A DNA stretch of 64,000 nucleotides, taken from NCBI GenBank assembly GCA_014695195.1, contig JACJNW010000028.1, positions 496,001 to 560,000 of the forward strand, written 5' to 3'. The stretch comes from Cyanobacteria bacterium FACHB-DQ100 (GTDB lineage: Bacteria; Cyanobacteriota; Cyanobacteriia; Leptolyngbyales; Leptolyngbyaceae). The translations under genes and the position numbers were made by a program. This document shows positions 61,252-64,000 of this stretch, in pieces (within the stretch, counting starts at the first letter, position 1; the number at the start of each line of letters is the position of its first letter). The notes beneath the pieces were generated by a model. The model had not been told where the DNA came from and searched no databases. It saw only the letters and a list, made by a program, of their open reading frames with translations.

Positions 61252-62732
61252 GATCCTTGCTCCCCGCTCGATTGACTCAGCTTGAAGATCACAAATTCCG
61301 CAGGCTTGACCACGGCAACGCCAATCTCTGTCACCACTTGACCTGCATCGCGAATTTCTGGTGGATTCGTTTCCTCATCGCATTTGACATAAAACGCCTG
61401 TTCCGGCGTATTGCCAAACAGCGCCCCTTCTTGCCAAGCAATCAACAAAAACGCATTGATATTGCGACGAATCTTAGCCCAGAGATCGGGTGCATTCGGT
61501 TCAAAGACTGCCCATTGCGTGCCTTCATCGATCGATTCCCGCAGGTAGTTAAACAGCCGACGAATGTTAATGTACTTAAATTCTGTATTTCCGTCGCCGC
61601 CGAGCGTCCGGGCACCCCAAATGCGGATATTACCATTCAGACTCCGAATGCAGTTGATGCCCTGTGGATTGAGCTTGTCCTGCTTACTGCGGCTGATGTC
61701 ATACTTCAACCCCACTGCACCTAACACGGTTTCATTGGCGGGCGCTTTAAACACACCCCGTTCGGCATCTACCCGCGCGTACACACCCGCTATATGACCA
61801 CTGGGCGGCGCGTAAATCGTCTGACGACTCGCGGGGTCAAACACTTGAATCCAAGGAAAATACAACGCGGCATAGTCCGAGTTATCCGGGATTACTTTCT
61901 GTTGATTGTCCGGTTTGAGTAAGCCGAGATCAAGGCTGCCATTGGTTTCGACTTCTAATGGTGCATCAAAAATTGCAACTCGATCGCCCAAGCTCTCACA
62001 GTGCGCCGCAATACTCGTCAGCACTGTTCTACTGGTGATTCCTGGCGCTGCCACGATCGCAATGTCATCGATCGCTTCAAACTGTTCTAGGGCTTGGTCA
62101 ATCTCGCCCTCTTGATTCATCCACACCACATAACAACTGGTGCCGCCATTTCGGAAAAATCCAAACACCCCATGAGCCAGCAAATTCTGCCCTGCATTGT
62201 TCGAGAAATCACCAAAGAATTTTTTGAACTCTGAAAAGTTTGTACAGAGCTTAACTTGATTCGCCGTTGCAAGCGTTGAAGATACAGGTGTCGCTACCGT
62301 TGCAGCAGGGGCAGGAGTTGCAGTTTCTTTGAGTTGGAAAAAGCCCGTAATTTCAGCCTTGTTATCCGGAGCATCTCCAGTAAATGTAAGGGTTGCCTTC
62401 CCATCTTGCAGGGTCAGTTGCACATCTTGGCGTTCAGTAGTACCTACAAAAAATCCAAACGTTCCCGCAGTTGTCACTACTTCTGCGCCTTCAGACTGCG
62501 GCAAATCAAAGCTTTTTTTCCGGCCTGTTCCCGTTCCAACGGCAGTCGGTTGTTCTCGTGATCCAATCGATCGAGTCGTTACTGTGGGAGCCGCTGGAGC
62601 GGGCGCACTGGCAGCGCCAAATACCCCAATAAATCCCGCCGTACTGGTTCCGACTCCTGCGATCGGCGCTGATCCAGACGGCACTTCCTTAACATACACA
62701 CCCGGAGATTGGTAGGCTGAAACCATAGTCAC
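61248..62732 (-). CDS. cis2: Major tail sheath protein (Cis2) with inserted domain
   Basis: 494 residues. SPGVYVKEVPSGSAPIAGVG, TSTAGFIGVFGA (N-terminal linker strand), an insertion (about 41-155), then FSEFKKFFGDFSNNAGQNLL, AHGVFGFFRNGGTSCYVVWM, YAALYFPWIQVFDP, GHIAGVYARVDAERGVFKAP, LNPQGINCIRSLNGNIRIWG, ARTLGGDG and FYVKCDEETNPPEIRDAGQV. The insert is flanked by Ala/Pro linkers and holds a small beta domain (about 75-135). Confidence 0.95.
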   Translation of the reverse strand: MTMVSAYQSPGVYVKEVPSGSAPIAGVGTSTAGFIGVFGAASAPAPAAPTVTTRSIGSREQPTAVGTGTGRKKSFDLPQSEGAEVVTTAGTFGFFVGTTERQDVQLTLQDGKATLTFTGDAPDNKAEITGFFQLKETATPAPAATVATPVSSTLATANQVKLCTNFSEFKKFFGDFSNNAGQNLLAHGVFGFFRNGGTSCYVVWMNQEGEIDQALEQFEAIDDIAIVAAPGITSRTVLTSIAAHCESLGDRVAIFDAPLEVETNGSLDLGLLKPDNQQKVIPDNSDYAALYFPWIQVFDPASRQTIYAPPSGHIAGVYARVDAERGVFKAPANETVLGAVGLKYDISRSKQDKLNPQGINCIRSLNGNIRIWGARTLGGDGNTEFKYINIRRLFNYLRESIDEGTQWAVFEPNAPDLWAKIRRNINAFLLIAWQEGALFGNTPEQAFYVKCDEETNPPEIRDAGQVVTEIGVAVVKPAEFVIFKLSQSSGEQGS

Positions 62733-62750
62733 TCCCTAGTCTTTAGTCGA

Positions 62751-63419
62751 TTACTTGCGCGTCAAAGTCAGATCCAACGATTTCATTTCGCCCACGCTCA
62801 ACCAAACGCCTGACGTGGCGCTCTGATACCCTTGAGCCGAAACCGTTACCAATGGTCTAGCGGACTGAGAAGCGCGATCGCGCCGCCACACTTCTAGTCC
62901 AGTCAATCCATAATCGCCATTGCGATCGCTAAACACCGCTACAGCATTGCCCTCAATTTGCACTTTCGCCATCGCCACCGGTTTTTGCTCCGAATCTAGG
63001 ATTCGTCCTTTAATTCCCGTGGGTGGCAAGCTGAGATTGGCGATCGCAGCTTCGCTCGTCACGTTGAGATTCTCGACTTGACGCGTGCCATAGCGAGTCC
63101 CCAGATGCGGCAAAGCGACTTGCAAACTGTAGATTCCATCGGGCAGATCGATGAAATAGTAGTGACCGTCCAATGCGGTGTAGGTCACTAGAAGCAAAGC
63201 ATCCTGTTCCTGCACTAACGTCAAAGTTGGATTCAGTTGAATCCGCCCGTCTCGGTTGAGCACATGCTCAAATGGCAAGGCTTTGAGCGCAAGCCAATGG
63301 TTGAAAGCAGTTGACACTTGCCCAAGTTTGACCTCAGCACCTGAAATCAGCTCGCCTGTTTCAGCATCACTGACGATGCCCGCGATCGCAACTTGATGTT
63401 GGGTTGGTTGCAACTTCAT
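62751..63419 (-). CDS. Carboxypeptidase-regulatory-like Ig protein of the CIS operon
   Basis: 222 residues from ATG 63419; GTG 63431 and TTG 63455 are other possible starts. Two Ig-like modules: VAIAGIVSDAETGELISGAE, VKLG ... GHYYFIDLPDGIYSLQVALP (about 10-115) and IKGRILDSEQKPVAMAKVQI, EG ... GDYGLTGLEVWRR (about 130-215). These transthyretin-like beta-sandwiches are used as decorations or adhesion domains. Nineteen bases upstream of the major sheath, so it may decorate the sheath or cap. Confidence 0.8.
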   Translation of the reverse strand: MKLQPTQHQVAIAGIVSDAETGELISGAEVKLGQVSTAFNHWLALKALPFEHVLNRDGRIQLNPTLTLVQEQDALLLVTYTALDGHYYFIDLPDGIYSLQVALPHLGTRYGTRQVENLNVTSEAAIANLSLPPTGIKGRILDSEQKPVAMAKVQIEGNAVAVFSDRNGDYGLTGLEVWRRDRASQSARPLVTVSAQGYQSATSGVWLSVGEMKSLDLTLTRK

Positions 63420-63558
63420 CCATGCTGCCACTTTAGAACCTCGCTTTCGGGACAATGTAGCCTTTGTTCTTTTGGTCTAGGGTCAATTCTGAAGTAGCGA
63501 ATTCGCTTTAGCCATAACCAATAGGATTTCTTCAGCTTTGATGTTGCAATCTTGAAAT

Positions 63559-64000
63559 TCAAATTTGCGTACTCATGACTAAAGGCACAGATTGTTCAGC
63601 TTCATCTTCAACCGGAAGCGCGAGCGTCACGGTATAGTTCATGGCTGGTTTGGGTCTGCCGCCCATTGCCTGCCAGAATTCTCCTAAGCTTTGTAATTGG
63701 GGTGGGCGCAGTGTCAGCGCTCTAGGAACGGGGTCTTGATCGCTCAAACTTCCCTGAAGCACTGCTTTGGGAATGGTAGGGTGACGTAGCAGGGCTTTCA
63801 TTACTTCCCCCAATAAGCGGTGTTCGGTCTGAAAATCTGCTGGGTCTTTTGCCCAAACTGTTACTAAATAAGAGCAATCGATCCGCACGGGAGGACGCCG
63901 CCGAGCCGCGCTCCCATTGCCCTGGCGCTGCACCGTCCATTCAGTGTTTCGCAACTCCAAATTTTCTCGCACATCGTAAAGAAAAAGATCGATCGCAGGT
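63559..64000 (-). CDS. cis16: DUF4255 protein (Cis16/Pvc16-type), 5' end outside window
   Basis: At least 146 residues visible. The reading frame continues past residue 1 of the nearest start (GTG 63972): upstream codons give AIDLFLYDVRENLELRNTEW, the typical Pvc16 motif, so the true start is beyond the right edge. Later RIDCSYLVTVWAKDPADFQT, EHRLLGEVMKALLRHPTIPK, and NYTVTLALPVE match DUF4255. The family caps or terminates the tail. First visible gene of the operon; about 140 bases precede the Ig-like gene. Confidence 0.9.
   Translation of the reverse strand, partial: PAIDLFLYDVRENLELRNTEWTVQRQGNGSAARRRPPVRIDCSYLVTVWAKDPADFQTEHRLLGEVMKALLRHPTIPKAVLQGSLSDQDPVPRALTLRPPQLQSLGEFWQAMGGRPKPAMNYTVTLALPVEDEAEQSVPLVMSTQI

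Noticed and set aside
42587-64000. A prophage
   Set aside because: No capsid, terminase, portal, integrase or lysis gene; the set with AAA+ ATPase, DUF4255, DUF4157 and LysM proteins is that of an extracellular-type contractile injection system.

Overview
The window looks like a chromosome segment of a filamentous or otherwise large-genome cyanobacterium. The signs are dense HIP1-type GCGATCGC octamers in most genes, a high-light-inducible chlorophyll-binding protein, a CGLD27/DUF1230 protein, an HPP-family transporter, an ABC1/UbiB kinase, a Uma2 nuclease and the ssb|mreBCD arrangement. No rRNA, tRNA or CRISPR array was seen. The genus cannot be fixed from this sequence alone; a Leptolyngbya/Oscillatoria-like organism would fit.

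Region 1 (0-25.7 kb) is mostly housekeeping. It holds a succinyl-CoA synthetase beta-like gene coupled to an SDR oxidoreductase; an ECF sigma / anti-sigma / Spy-like periplasmic chaperone operon (envelope stress); ssb opposite mreBCD (cell shape); an HPP transporter; an Asp-rich lipoprotein; an MlaF-MlaD type lipid transport pair; a coiled-coil DUF2325-like protein; glk; pdxH; a Uma2 nuclease; an ABC1 kinase; a large Ig-like membrane protein sharing its stop site with a DUF2079 membrane protein; a zinc peptidase; yqeK-rsfS; and hli with an HLR1-like site.

Region 2 (25.7-42.5 kb) carries a 1371-residue CheB-CheR-PAS-histidine kinase-REC hybrid, two FGGY sugar kinases, class I aldolase, an aminotransferase, hicAB, an alpha/beta hydrolase and bioF. 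Between 26.2 and 38.4 kb the intergenic DNA is repeatedly occupied by a family of G/C-rich palindromic elements. Each has a core of two facing hairpins, and the cores sit inside at least three different kinds of outer inverted repeat. One copy holds a DUF559 endonuclease-like gene exactly between its two core halves, and one copy appears nested in another. A 21-bp tandem array encoding heptads also lies here.

Region 3 (42.6-64 kb, all on the minus strand, running off the right edge) is one tightly packed operon for a contractile injection system (CIS), a phage-tail-like device. In transcription order it encodes: a DUF4255 terminator-like protein (cut by the window edge), a carboxypeptidase-regulatory-like Ig protein, two sheaths, inner tube, a small assembly protein, a DUF6760-like protein, a second tube-type protein, a Pro-rich repeat protein, a LysM protein, gp27-like and gp5-like spike/hub proteins, PAAR tip, gp25, a giant and a small baseplate J protein, a tail protein I, a collar-type tail fibre, a small coiled-coil protein, a DUF4157 protein that is the likely effector, and an AAA+ ATPase, then a terminator. 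In cyanobacteria, CISs of this type have been described as anchored to thylakoids through extensions of fibre and baseplate proteins (known for Anabaena); whether this one behaves so is inference. The most unusual points are a triple-repeat insertion in the giant baseplate protein, a possible ADP-ribosyltransferase-like domain in the effector, the Pro-rich repeat protein, a domain insertion in the major sheath and no recognisable tape measure.
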